From Kitasatospora albolonga (GTDB lineage Bacteria > Actinomycetota > Actinomycetes > Streptomycetales > Streptomycetaceae), in NCBI GenBank assembly GCA_002082585.1, contig CP020563.1, positions 3,404,001 through 3,468,000 on the forward strand: a DNA stretch of 64,000 nt. The letters run 5' to 3'. The position numbers were made by a program, and so were the translations under genes. The notes beneath the pieces were generated by a model. That model had not been told where the DNA came from and searched no databases. It saw nothing but the letters and a program-made list of their open reading frames with translations. Shown in pieces: positions 40,015-49,659 of the stretch. Numbering within the stretch: the stretch's first letter is position 1; the number at the start of each line of letters is the position of its first letter.

Positions 40015-41229
40015 CTAGCCCGATCTCAGCGACATCGTCATCGCCTCCACCGCCAGCAGCGGCGCCACATTGCGGTCCATCGCCTGCCTGCACGCGATCA
40101 CCGCCTCGATCCTGCGCAGCGTCTGCGCGGGCGTCGACGACTCCGCGATCCGGTCCAGGGAGTCCTGTACGTCCACATTGGCGATGGCGATCCGCGAACC
40201 GAGCTGGAGCGCCAGCACATCGCGGTAGAACCCGGTGAGCTCGGTCAGCGCCAGGTCCAGGCTGTCGCGCTGGGTCCGCGTCCTGCGGCGCTTCTGCTTG
40301 TCCTCCAGCTCCTTCATCGCCCCCGCCGTACCGCGCGGCATCCGGCCGCCCGCGACCCCGCCGAGCGCCGCCTTGAGGTCCTCGGTCTCCTTGGCGTCCA
40401 CCTCCTCCGCCATCTGCTTGGCGTCGTCCGTGGCCGTGTCGATCAGCTCCTGGGCCGCCTTGAGGCAGCCGCCGACATCGGCGACCCGCAGCGGGACCTT
40501 GAGCACCGCCGCCCGCCGCGCCCGCGCCCGCTCGTCCGTGGCCAGACGGCGCGCCCGGCCGATGTGGCCCTGGGTGGCCCGCGCCGCGGAGTGCGCCCGC
40601 TCGGGGTCGACGCCGTCACGGCGGATCAGCACATCCGCCACGGCCTCCACCGGCGGGGTGCCCAGGGTCAGGTGGCGGCAGCGGGAACGGATCGTGGGGA
40701 GCACGTCCTCGAGCGACGGGGCGCACAGCATCCAGACCGTACGCGGCGCGGGCTCCTCCACCGCCTTCAGCAGCACGTTGCCCGCGCCCTCGGTGAGCCG
40801 GTCCGCGTCCTCCATGACGATGACCTGCCACCGGCCGACCGCCGGGGAGAGCTGGGCGCGGCGGACCAGGTCGCGGGTCTCCTTCACACCGATGGAGAGC
40901 AGGTCCGTACGGATCACCTGGACATCGGCGTGCGTACCGATCAGGCTCGTGTGGCAGCCGTCGCAGAAGCCGCAGCCCGGCTCCCCGCCCAGCGCCCGGT
41001 CCGGGCTGGTGCACTGGAGCGCGGCGGCGAAGGCCCGGGCGGCGGTGGACCGCCCGGAACCCGGTGGTCCGGTGAACAGCCAGGCATGCGTCATCTTCGA
41101 GCCCTGCGCCTCGAGCTCCTGCGGCTTGCCGTCGGAAACGGCCGTGACCAGCGCATCGGCGTCCCTGGCGGCGGCGGCGAGCTGTTCCCTCACTCGGTCC
41201 TGTCCGACCAGGTCGTCCCATACGGTCAT
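40015..41229 (-). CDS. holB: DNA polymerase III subunit delta'
   Basis: A 404-residue clamp-loader subunit. It shows the N-terminal MTVWDDLVGQDRVREQL, AAA+ P-loop GPPGSGRSTAARAFA (Lys replaced by Arg, tolerated in delta'), the zinc module CGFCDGCHTS, sensor-type VLPTIRSRCRHLTLG and a C-terminal helical collar. It follows tmk in the leftward run; the 174-bp gap between them shows no feature beyond spacing. Confidence 0.95.
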   Translation of the reverse strand: MTVWDDLVGQDRVREQLAAAARDADALVTAVSDGKPQELEAQGSKMTHAWLFTGPPGSGRSTAARAFAAALQCTSPDRALGGEPGCGFCDGCHTSLIGTHADVQVIRTDLLSIGVKETRDLVRRAQLSPAVGRWQVIVMEDADRLTEGAGNVLLKAVEEPAPRTVWMLCAPSLEDVLPTIRSRCRHLTLGTPPVEAVADVLIRRDGVDPERAHSAARATQGHIGRARRLATDERARARRAAVLKVPLRVADVGGCLKAAQELIDTATDDAKQMAEEVDAKETEDLKAALGGVAGGRMPRGTAGAMKELEDKQKRRRTRTQRDSLDLALTELTGFYRDVLALQLGSRIAIANVDVQDSLDRIAESSTPAQTLRRIEAVIACRQAMDRNVAPLLAVEAMTMSLRSG

Positions 41230-41403
41230 GGGTCACCGCCCTTCCGGTGGTGTCGTGCGGAGACGCGCGGCGGCTTCCGTCGTTCGCCGTCGTCGGATGC
41301 CGTGGCGGGCGTCCACGGCAGATTCCATTGTGGGGGACGCCACTGACAGTCCGGCCCGCCCGCCCCTCAAGGGCGGACGGGCCGGGCTCCGGGCAGGTAC
41401 GGG

Positions 41404-44400
41404 TCAGCCGCGCGGGCGGCGGCCCCGGCCTCCCCTGGGGTCGTCGTCCTCGTGCCCGCCGAGCAGCTCGTCCGCCAGTGTCGGCAGATCGTCCAGCGGG
41501 GTCTCCTCGGCCCAGTCCGGACGGGGGCGCTTGGTCCGGCGGCCCCGGGACGCGTCACCGGCCGGGGGCGCCGCCTGCGGGTCCTCGATCTGCGGCAGCT
41601 CCCGGGTGCGCTCGTTCTCGCTCTCCGCCGGCGGGGACGCCGGGGCCTCGTCCCGGAAGAACCCCTGGGGCACCCGGTCGGAGGGGCGGCCACCGCGGAC
41701 CGGCGGCAGTACGGCCGTCTCGTCGACGTCGCGCGCGTCCCGGCCCGGCCGCTCGTCCGTGACGCGCGGCAGCATCGCCGTCTCGTCCTCCCCGGAACCG
41801 GAACCGGAGCCAGAACCGGCCCCAGAACCAGCCCCGGAACCCGCCCCCGACCCGGAACCCGCGTCCGTACCCGAAGCGGAAGAACGGCGGTCGGACGGAT
41901 CGTCGCCCTCCGGACGCGCCGTGGGCACCGGCTGCGTGATCTCGTTCGGGTTCACGATCGGCGTGGGCACCGTGAGCTCGTTCTCCGGAACGGTGGGCCC
42001 GTACCCCTCCGACCGCGACGACGCCTCAGAACCGGAACCACGAGGGTCACGAGAACCATGGGCGTCACGAGAAGCCGCAGCAGCCCGCTCGGCCTCCGCC
42101 CGCTCGGCCTCCGCCCGCTCGGCTTCGGCCCGCGCCGCCTCCGTACGGGCAGCCGCCTCCGCCTCCGCACGGCGCCGCGCCTCCTCGGCCCGGACCAGCG
42201 CCTCTTCCGCCTTGCGCTGCTTCTCCAGGCGGAGCGCCTCGGCCTCCTTGCGCTGCCGGGCCTCCTCCTCGGCCTGCTTGCGGAGGCGTTCCTGCTCGGC
42301 CTCTCGGGCCCGCTCCTCGGCCTCCAGCCGACGGCGGTCCTCCTCCGCCCTGCGGCGGGCCTCCTCGGCGCGCTGCCGGGCCTCCTCCGCCTGGCGCTCG
42401 GCCTCGCGGCGGCGCGCCTCCTCCAGCTCGCGCTGCTTGCGCTCCTCCTCCTCGGCGCGCAGCCGGGCGAGCTGCTCCTGGCGCTCCTTCTCCAGGCGCT
42501 CCTCCTCGGCCTTGCGGGCGGCCTCTTCCTCCGCCTTGCGCCGGGCCTCCTCCTCGGCCTTGCGCCGCGCCTCCTCTATGGCCGCGATCTCGGCCTCGGA
42601 GAGCGGCAGGAGCCGGTCGAGCCGGTGGCGTACCACCGTGGTGATCGCCTCGGGCTCCTGCCCGGCGTCCACCACCAGGTAGCGCGTCGGGTCGGCGGCG
42701 GCCAGGGTCAGGAACCCGGACCGGACCCGCTCGTGGAACTCCGCCGGCTCCGACTCCAGCCGGTCCGGCGCCTCCGTGAACCGCTCCCGCGCGGTCTGCG
42801 GGTCGACGTCCAGCAGCACCGTCAGATGCGGTACGAGGCCACTCGTCGCCCACCGGGAGATCCGGGCGATCTCGGTCGGGGCCAGGTCGCGGCCCGCGCC
42901 CTGGTAGGCGACGGAGGAGTCGATGTAGCGGTCCGAGATGACGATCGCGCCCCGCTCCAGCGCCGGGCGGACCACGGAGTCGACGTGCTCGGCGCGGTCG
43001 GCCGCGTACAGCAGTGCCTCGGCGCGGTTGGAGAGCCCTGCGGAGGCGACGTCCAGCAGGATCGACCGCAGCCGCTTGCCGACCGGGGTGGCCCCGGGCT
43101 CGCGGGTGACGACGACCTCGTGGCCCTTGGCGCGAATCCAGTCGGCGAGCGCCTCGACCTGGGTGGACTTGCCCGCTCCGTCGCCGCCCTCCAGGGCGAG
43201 GAAGAAGCCGGTGGCGGCGGGCGCGACGGCCGGGTCGCCGCCGCGCAGCGCCTCGCGCAGATCGCGGCGGAGCGGTACGCCCGCCCGGTCGTCGGTCTTC
43301 GCGACGACGATCGCGGCGAGCGGCAGCAGCAGCGCACCGACCAGCATCAGGGTGAAGGCCGCCCCGCCGTGGGCGAAGACGAAGTCACCGGAGGCGGAGG
43401 CCAGCCGGTGCTGTCCGATCGCGGCGGCGAGCAGCGGGCCCGCGACCGCGCCGAGCGCGACGAGCACCCGGACGAGGGCCTGGAGGTGCTCGGTGGTCCG
43501 GGCCTGCCGGGACGCCTCGGTCTCCTGGTCGATGATCGCGTGCCCGGTGCTGGCGGCGACCCCGGCCGCGTAACCGGCCAGCAGCGCGATCGCGATCCCG
43601 GTCGCCGTGTCCGGCACCAGGCCGAGCGCGAGGAGCGCGATGCCCGTGACGGCGGTGGCCAGCGCGAGCAGGCGCCGCCGCGACAGGGTGGGCAGCACCT
43701 TCTGCGCCGTACGGATACCGAGGGCGGTGCCGCCCGTCAGCGCGAGGATCAGCAGCCCGAACGTGGCGGGTCCGCCGCCCAGGTCGTAGGCGTGCAGGAC
43801 GGATACGGCGGCGGCTGCCGCGATCGCTCCGGCGACGGCCGCGCAGACGGCGACGGTCAGCGGGAGCGCGCCCGTACGGCCCTTGTCGGGGCGGCCGTCG
43901 CGGGTGGGGCGGCGCAGCCCTTCCAGGGGCGAGCGCGGCCGGGGGGTCTGGGTGCCGGGCAGTTCGAGGAAGTACAGGGTCGAGATGGAGGCCATGAACA
44001 GACCGGCCGCGACATACGACCCCAGGGCCGCCTGGTGGAAGGAGAACCACTCCAGGCCGGTGCCGAGGAGCTTCCCGATCAGCGTGGCGGCCACCAGGAC
44101 CACCGCGGCGGCGGGGACGGCGAGGAAGTCCGTACGGAGCGACAGCCTGCGCAGGGAGTCGAGGTGGTCGGGAAGCGGACGGACGGCGGCGCCCTCGATC
44201 GGCGGGGCGGGCAGCAGCGCCGGGGCGGCGCTCTCCTTGGCCACCGTCCACAGGCGCTCGGCCGCGCCGGTCACGAAGGCGGTGATGAGGATCATCATGA
44301 GCGCCTTGTCCGGCACCCAGCTGATCCACAGCGGGGCGACGATCAGCAGGGCGAGCCGCAGCGCGTCCGTCCCGATCATCAGCCAGCGCCGGTCCAGTTT

Positions 44401-44733
44401 CCCGCCGGGTGCCGTGAGCGATGTCAAAGGCCCCAGGAGTACGGCTCCGAAGAGCACGGTGGACAGGATGCGGGCACCGAACACGGCGGCGACGGCGAAG
44501 GCCGCCCCGCGGTATCCGGCTCCGAATGAGCCCTCCAGGACCGCTGCTTGCAGCGACAACAGCACCAGCACGAGAAGGGCGAGTGCATCGCCGATACCGC
44601 CGACGAGCTGGGCGCTCCACAACCGCTTCAGCGGGGGAACACGCAACAGGGCTCGTACGGCGCGCTCGCGTGAGTCTGCGGCAAGTGTGTCGGAGGTGGG
44701 GCTCACGACCGTTGGCTGCTCGGCTCGCGTCAT
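41404..44733 (-). CDS. tmk: dTMP kinase with N-terminal MFS-like membrane domain and long coiled-coil tail
   Basis: A 1109-residue protein. Residues 1-480 hold about ten hydrophobic helices of MFS type. Residues about 500-715 are thymidylate kinase (FLALEGGDGAGKSTQVEALA, VVTREPGATPVGKRLRSILL, ISDRYIDSSVAYQGAGR), which phosphorylates dTMP to dTDP for DNA synthesis. From about 715 a run of RKAEEEARRKAEEE heptad-like repeats forms a coiled coil, and the last 200 residues are acidic, Gly/Ser-rich and disordered, with a Ser-Gly repeat. This fusion is normal for Streptomyces tmk. It lies between topA and holB. Confidence 0.93.
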   Translation of the reverse strand: MTRAEQPTVVSPTSDTLAADSRERAVRALLRVPPLKRLWSAQLVGGIGDALALLVLVLLSLQAAVLEGSFGAGYRGAAFAVAAVFGARILSTVLFGAVLLGPLTSLTAPGGKLDRRWLMIGTDALRLALLIVAPLWISWVPDKALMMILITAFVTGAAERLWTVAKESAAPALLPAPPIEGAAVRPLPDHLDSLRRLSLRTDFLAVPAAAVVLVAATLIGKLLGTGLEWFSFHQAALGSYVAAGLFMASISTLYFLELPGTQTPRPRSPLEGLRRPTRDGRPDKGRTGALPLTVAVCAAVAGAIAAAAAVSVLHAYDLGGGPATFGLLILALTGGTALGIRTAQKVLPTLSRRRLLALATAVTGIALLALGLVPDTATGIAIALLAGYAAGVAASTGHAIIDQETEASRQARTTEHLQALVRVLVALGAVAGPLLAAAIGQHRLASASGDFVFAHGGAAFTLMLVGALLLPLAAIVVAKTDDRAGVPLRRDLREALRGGDPAVAPAATGFFLALEGGDGAGKSTQVEALADWIRAKGHEVVVTREPGATPVGKRLRSILLDVASAGLSNRAEALLYAADRAEHVDSVVRPALERGAIVISDRYIDSSVAYQGAGRDLAPTEIARISRWATSGLVPHLTVLLDVDPQTARERFTEAPDRLESEPAEFHERVRSGFLTLAAADPTRYLVVDAGQEPEAITTVVRHRLDRLLPLSEAEIAAIEEARRKAEEEARRKAEEEAARKAEEERLEKERQEQLARLRAEEEERKQRELEEARRREAERQAEEARQRAEEARRRAEEDRRRLEAEERAREAEQERLRKQAEEEARQRKEAEALRLEKQRKAEEALVRAEEARRRAEAEAAARTEAARAEAERAEAERAEAERAAAASRDAHGSRDPRGSGSEASSRSEGYGPTVPENELTVPTPIVNPNEITQPVPTARPEGDDPSDRRSSASGTDAGSGSGAGSGAGSGAGSGSGSGSGEDETAMLPRVTDERPGRDARDVDETAVLPPVRGGRPSDRVPQGFFRDEAPASPPAESENERTRELPQIEDPQAAPPAGDASRGRRTKRPRPDWAEETPLDDLPTLADELLGGHEDDDPRGGRGRRPRG

Positions 44734-44823
44734 CCGCCCAGCCTATCGGCAGCGGAGCGGTGGCTGTCGGCCCGTCCGAACATATGGCCGCAGATGACTT
44801 CCGGCCAGCTCCCTCAGGGCCGT

Positions 44824-44879
44824 GACGTACTGCTGCTGCCCGGCACCTTCCTTCAGGTGCCGGGCAGCAGCAGTACGTC
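44824..44879 (-). terminator. 25-bp perfect hairpin terminator after topA
   Basis: Left arm 44824-44848 and right arm 44855-44879 are exact reverse complements over 25 bp with a 6-base loop (tccttc). The arms contain a ctgctgctg run. It begins 13 bp past the topA stop codon. It should fold into an unusually stable stem. Confidence 0.85.
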
Positions 44880-44892
44880 GGACAAGAGCCGG

Positions 44893-47778
44893 TCAGTCCT
44901 CCGAGGAGGGCGACGGGGAAGCCGAGGCGGCCTTCTTCACAGCTGCCGTCGTCTTCTTTGTGGCCGTCTTCTTGGTGGTCGTCTTCTTCGCCGCGGTCTT
45001 CTTGGCGGCCGTGGTCTTGGTGGCCGTCGTCTTCTTCGCGGCCGTCTTCTTGGCCGTCGCCTTCTTCGCGGGGGCCTTCTTCGCCGTCTTCTTCTTGGCG
45101 GGTCCCTTGGCGCGCTTCTCGGCGAGCAGCTCGTAGCCGCGCTCCGGCGTGATCTCCTCGACGCTGTCGCCGGTCCGCAGGGTGGCGTTGGTCTCGCCGT
45201 CGGTGACGTACGCGCCGAAGCGGCCGTCCTTGACCACCACCGGCCGCTCGCTGACCGGGTCGGTGCCCAGCTCCTTCAGCGGCGGCTTGGCGGCGGCCCG
45301 GCCGCGCTGCTTGGGCTGGGCGTAGATCGCGAGGGCCTCTTCGAGGGTGATGTCGAAGAGCTGGTCCTCGGAGGTGAGGGACCGGGAGTCGGTGCCCTTC
45401 TTCAGATACGGGCCGTAGCGGCCGTTCTGCGCGGTGATCTCGACACCCTCGGCGTCCTCACCGACGACACGCGGCAGCGACATCAGCTTGAGGGCGTCGG
45501 CGAGGGTGACCGTGTCCAGGGACATGGACTTGAAGAGGGAGGCGGTCCGCGGCTTCACCGCGTTCTTGCCGGTCTTCGGCGTCCCCTCGGGCAGCACCTC
45601 GGTGACGTACGGGCCGTAGCGGCCGTCCTTGGCGATGATCTGGTTGCCGCTGACCGGGTCCGTACCCAGCTCGAAGTCGCCGCTCGGCTTGGCCAGCAGC
45701 TCCTCGGCCAGCTCGACGGTCAGCTCGTCGGGCGCCAGGTCCTCGGGCACGTCGGCGCGCTGGTGGCCCTCGGCGTCCTTCTCGCCCCGCTCGATGTACG
45801 GGCCGTAGCGGCCGACGCGGAGCTTGATGTCGTTGCCGACGGGGAAGGAGGAGATCTCCCGGGCGTCGATCGCGCCGAGGTCGGTGACCAGGGCCTTCAG
45901 CCCGCCGAGGTGGTCGCCGTCGCCGTTGCCCGCGTCGGACGCGGAGCCCGCGCCGGCCGGGTCGTCACCGGAGGCGGCGGCTCCGAAGTAGAAACGCTTC
46001 AGCCACGGCACGGACTGGGCCTCGCCCCGCGCGATGCGGTCGAGGTCGTCCTCCATACGGGCGGTGAAGTCGTAGTCGACGAGCCGGCCGAAGTGCTTCT
46101 CCAGCAGGTTGACCACGGCGAAGGAGAGGAAGGACGGGACGAGTGCCGTGCCCTTCTTGAAGACGTAACCGCGGTCGAGAATCGTCCCGATGATCGAGGC
46201 GTACGTCGACGGGCGGCCGATCTCGCGCTCTTCGAGCTCCTTGACCAGCGATGCCTCGGTGTAGCGGGCCGGGGGCTTGGTGGCGTGCCCGTCGACCGTG
46301 ATCTCCTCGGCGGAGAGCGCGTCGCCCTCGGCGACCTGCGGCAGCCGCCGCTCGCGGTCGTCCAGCTCGGCGTTCGGGTCGTCGGCGCCCTCAACGTACG
46401 CCTTCATGAAGCCGTGGAAGGTGATCGTCTTGCCGGAGGCGGAGAACTCGGCGTCCCGGCCGTCGCTCGCCCGGCCGCCGATCTTGACGGTGACCGAGTT
46501 GCCGGTCGCGTCCTTCATCTGGGAGGCGACGGTCCGCTTCCAGATCAGCTCGTACAGCCGGAACTGGTCGCCGGTGAGCCCGGTCTCGGCGGGGGTGCGA
46601 AAGCGGTCGCCGGAGGGGCGGATCGCCTCGTGCGCCTCCTGCGCGTTCTTGACCTTCCCGGCGTACGTACGCGGCTTCTCGGGCAGGTAGTTCGCCCCGT
46701 ACAGCTGGGTGACCTGGGCCCGGGCCGCGGAGACCGCGGTGTCCGAGAGGATCGTGGAGTCGGTACGCATATAGGTGATGAAGCCGTTCTCGTACAGCTT
46801 CTGCGCCACCTGCATGGTCGCCTTGGCCCCGAAGCCCAGCTTGCGGCTCGCCTCCTGCTGGAGGGTCGTGGTCCGGAAGGGGGCGTACGGGGAGCGGCGG
46901 TACGGCTTCGACTCGACGGACCGGACCGCGAAGGAGGAGTCGGCGAGCGCGGCGGCCAGGGCGCGGGCGTTCGCCTCGTCCAGGTGCAGCGTCTGGGCGG
47001 AGCCGGGCTTGAGCTGCCCGTCGGGGCCGAAGTCGCGGCCCTGGGCGATCCGGCGGCCGTCGACCGCGCTGAGCCGGGCGGTCAGGGTCGAGGGGTCGGA
47101 GGCGTCACCGGTACGGCCGGTGGCGAAAGTGCCGGTCAGGTCCCAGTACTCGGCGGAGCGGAAGGCGATGCGCTCGCGCTCCCGCTCGACGACGAGCCGG
47201 GTGGCGACGGACTGGACACGGCCCGCCGACAGCTTCGGCATGACCTTCTTCCACAGGACCGGCGAGACCTCGTAGCCGTAGAGGCGGTCGAGGATGCGGC
47301 GGGTCTCCTGGGCATCGACCATGCGCTGGTTGAGCTCGCGCGGGTTGGCGACGGCGGACCGGATCGCGTCCTTGGTGATCTCGTGGAAGACCATCCGGTG
47401 GACCGGGACCTTGGGCCGCAGGACTTCCTGGAGGTGCCACGCGATGGCTTCGCCCTCGCGGTCCTCATCGGTGGCGAGGAAGAGTTCGTCGGACTCGGCC
47501 AGCAGCTGCTTGAGCTTCCTGACCTGGGCCTTCTTGTCGGCGTTGACGACATAGACGGGCTGGAAGTCGTGTTCGACGTCCACCCCGAGGCGGCGGACCT
47601 CGCCGGTGTACTCGTCCGGGACCTCGGCCGCGCCGTTCGGGAGGTCGCGGATGTGCCCGACGCTCGCCTCGACGACGTATCCGGGGCCGAGATAGCCCTT
47701 GATCGTCTTCGCCTTGGCAGGCGACTCGACGATGACGAGTCGGCGGCCGCCCTGTGCGGTCTCGCTGGTCGGGGACAA
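44893..47778 (-). CDS. topA: DNA topoisomerase I
   Basis: A 961-residue type IA topoisomerase that relaxes negative supercoils. Toprim start RRLVIVESPAKAKTIKGYLG, DEDREGEAIAWHL, active-site Tyr in NGFITYMRTDSTILS, and C-terminal repeats of RYGPYxxxG type instead of zinc fingers. The tail is Lys/Ala/Thr-rich (KKTAAKKTTATKTTAAKK), typical of actinobacterial TopA and involved in DNA binding and processivity. The start is taken as TTG 47778 (SPTSETAQGG), since this matches other Streptomyces TopA and follows ggagagaag; the frame is open to 47871. Confidence 0.95.
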   Translation of the reverse strand: MSPTSETAQGGRRLVIVESPAKAKTIKGYLGPGYVVEASVGHIRDLPNGAAEVPDEYTGEVRRLGVDVEHDFQPVYVVNADKKAQVRKLKQLLAESDELFLATDEDREGEAIAWHLQEVLRPKVPVHRMVFHEITKDAIRSAVANPRELNQRMVDAQETRRILDRLYGYEVSPVLWKKVMPKLSAGRVQSVATRLVVERERERIAFRSAEYWDLTGTFATGRTGDASDPSTLTARLSAVDGRRIAQGRDFGPDGQLKPGSAQTLHLDEANARALAAALADSSFAVRSVESKPYRRSPYAPFRTTTLQQEASRKLGFGAKATMQVAQKLYENGFITYMRTDSTILSDTAVSAARAQVTQLYGANYLPEKPRTYAGKVKNAQEAHEAIRPSGDRFRTPAETGLTGDQFRLYELIWKRTVASQMKDATGNSVTVKIGGRASDGRDAEFSASGKTITFHGFMKAYVEGADDPNAELDDRERRLPQVAEGDALSAEEITVDGHATKPPARYTEASLVKELEEREIGRPSTYASIIGTILDRGYVFKKGTALVPSFLSFAVVNLLEKHFGRLVDYDFTARMEDDLDRIARGEAQSVPWLKRFYFGAAASGDDPAGAGSASDAGNGDGDHLGGLKALVTDLGAIDAREISSFPVGNDIKLRVGRYGPYIERGEKDAEGHQRADVPEDLAPDELTVELAEELLAKPSGDFELGTDPVSGNQIIAKDGRYGPYVTEVLPEGTPKTGKNAVKPRTASLFKSMSLDTVTLADALKLMSLPRVVGEDAEGVEITAQNGRYGPYLKKGTDSRSLTSEDQLFDITLEEALAIYAQPKQRGRAAAKPPLKELGTDPVSERPVVVKDGRFGAYVTDGETNATLRTGDSVEEITPERGYELLAEKRAKGPAKKKTAKKAPAKKATAKKTAAKKTTATKTTAAKKTAAKKTTTKKTATKKTTAAVKKAASASPSPSSED

Positions 47779-48058
47779 CTTCGCTCTTCTCTCCGGTCGA
47801 CACTCGATGGGCATCCGGGCAGCGTCGAGACGCTTCCCGCGGTGCTGTCGCTGCGGAGTGTGACGGTACAACCCGCCCCCGTGTCAAACGGCAAAAGCCC
47901 GCAACGGCCACTCGAACGGTAACCCGACTTCCGCCATTCCTGCCGCCCGGACCGTCGGGTCCGCGTCGTACGGAGGCCGTGCCCGCGGATATCCGAGGTG
48001 GTGACGGTGATCGTCCGGCGCACCCCCGACCCGGGCGCGGCCCCGGCGGGGGCGGGGA

Positions 48059-48256
48059 TCAGAGGAGCGTGAAGCACCACACGCCGAGGGCGAGGAAAAC
48101 TACGCCGAAAAGTGTCGTGAGTGCGGTGGAGGCGACGGGGCTCACACCGTGCAGCACCGGCGCGCGGTGCCGGGCGCGCGCCCCGGTCCAGACGAGGAGG
48201 GCGGCACCGAACAGCCCGAAGGCCGTACCGGCGAAGACTGCTGCGACGCTCTCCAT
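48059..48256 (-). CDS. Small two-helix membrane protein, unknown
   Basis: A 65-residue protein with two hydrophobic helices (VAAVFAGTAFGLFGAALLVW and STALTTLFGVVFLALGVWCF) around a short basic loop. ATG 48256 is chosen; the frame extends upstream to 48478 but the added sequence is not protein-like. It lies upstream of topA by about 280 bp, a stretch that holds the topA promoter region and no other gene. Function unknown. Confidence 0.65.
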   Translation of the reverse strand: MESVAAVFAGTAFGLFGAALLVWTGARARHRAPVLHGVSPVASTALTTLFGVVFLALGVWCFTLL

Positions 48257-48404
48257 GCCCTGCCCGTACCCCTCGCTCCTGCCGCACCGCCCGGTCACGG
48301 GGAGGCCGCGACCTCGCCCGGTTACGGGGGAGGCTGCCACCCCGGGGCATCGCCGACACGAACCCCGGGTGAACAACACCCACCCACCGGGAGTACCCGG
48401 GCCG

Positions 48405-49003
48405 TCACACGACGTCAGGCTCGCGCCGACGGCTGCCCCGCTCGAGGACGGCCAGAAGCAGTACAGATCCGGCCACATGGGAGATCAGGAACACATCACG
48501 GAAGCGGAGCCCGAGCGCCCCCGGCGCCAGGCCGAACGCCGAGCACCCGGCGGCCGCCGCGAGGAGCACCGCCCCGAGCCCCGGCAGGGCCTCGAGCGGA
48601 ATCCGCGGGCCGAGCGGGAGAGGAAGCGGCGGTGGGCGTGAAGGCGCTGATGAGAAGGCCGTTGAGGACATGGGGCAGGGCCCGGCCGATCCGGAGCGGA
48701 GCCCGGTGGCGGGGCCTGAGGAGGACAGCTCGGTGGGTGCCGTACCGGCGCTCGTCGGAGATCGCCAACGTGCCCCCGTGGACACAGGAGGTGGAGGCGA
48801 CGAACACCGCGTTGCCCAGCAGAGAGAAGTGGCCGTCGGCCACTTGGATCTCCCGGCCGAGGTGGCCGAAGAAGAGGAGCTGGAGCAGCAGCCCGACCAG
48901 CAAGGTGCCGATGAACATGAATGGCGTCGTCCAGTTGAGTCGTCCAGTTGAACAGCGCCCGGTACGAGAGGGCTCCGCCGCCGACGATCAGGCGGCTGGC
49001 GGT
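48405..49003 (-). pseudogene. Decayed ABC-2 type permease gene
   Basis: Read right to left: SRLIVGGGALSYRALFNW (frame 1), then a 13-bp tandem duplication (copies of caactggacgac at about 48930-48955 on the minus strand) shifts the frame. MFIGTLLVGLLLQLLFFGHL to VLNGLLISAFT follows in frame 2, and a second shift near 48605-48640 gives IPLEALPGLGAVLLAAAAG to LERGSRRREPDVV. Joined, the pieces make an ABC-2 permease. The start codon region is also eroded into a 7-bp repeat. No ATPase gene lies nearby. Confidence 0.75.
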
Positions 49004-49010
49004 GATCAGA

Positions 49011-49058
49011 CGGCTGGCGGCTGGCGGCTGGCGGCTGGCGGCTGGGCGGCTGGGCGGC
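49011..49058. repeat. 7-bp tandem repeat (cggctgg)n
   Basis: Five exact cggctgg units followed by two cggctggg units. It sits between the two decayed genes, over the place where the permease start and regulator end should be; slippage here probably helped destroy both. Confidence 0.85.
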
Positions 49059-49061
49059 GAC

Positions 49062-49652
49062 TCAGGCAGGCGGCGGCCGACGGCGATTCAGGCGGCCGAC
49101 GAGCACCGAGAGGTGCTGCGAAACCGTGCTCGGGGCGAGGCCCCGCCGGTCGGCGGGCCCGGCGGCGGTGAGGGGGCCGCCGAGCCGACGCACGGCGGGC
49201 CAGTGCTGCGCCAGCGCACCTCCCCAGCGCGCCTTCCCAGTAGGCCACGTACGCCTCGGCGAGCATGGCGCAGGCGCCCTCGGGACCGTCCCCGTACGGC
49301 CGTACGAACGGGTGGTCCTGCGTCCCCGCGTACCGCTCCCGCACACCCGCCCGTACGGTGTCGGCCGGGGCGGTCCGGATGGTGTCCAGCTCCGCCTCGA
49401 CGGACGGGGCGCCGACCGGCCGGGGCAGCGGGGAGTCCGGGAAGCCGCGCGGCCCGTGGGTCAGCAGCCGCGGCGGCCGGGGCCGCTCGTCGTCCCGCAG
49501 CACCTCGCGGGCCCGGACGACCCCGTGCTCGTACGGCCAGGAGGGCGTACGCTGCGGCAGCGCCAGGTGCGTGCCGCAGAACGCGTCCCGCAGCGGGTCG
49601 ACGGCGATCCGGGGGTCCCGAGCGAGGCTTCGGCCGACTCGATCCGGATCAT
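49062..49652 (-). pseudogene. Decayed ArsR-type regulator gene
   Basis: The start MIRIESAEASLG breaks by a one-base loss near 49619. The next frame reads DPRIAVDPLRDAFCGTHLAL, WPYEHGVVRAREVLRDDERP and EAYVAYWEGAL; a further shift and an internal deletion near 49225 leave only the C-terminal helix-turn-helix LAPSTVSQHLSVLVGRL. The layout is that of Streptomyces ArsR-family regulators with an N-terminal ligand domain. It begins 8 bp past the upstream methyltransferase gene and precedes the decayed permease it may have controlled. Confidence 0.72.
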
Positions 49653-49659
49653 GCCGACG

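Noticed and set aside
40235..42682. Long plus-strand frame opposite holB and tmk
   Set aside because: Ser/Arg-rich antisense artefact of GC-rich coding; the minus-strand genes have full domain motifs.
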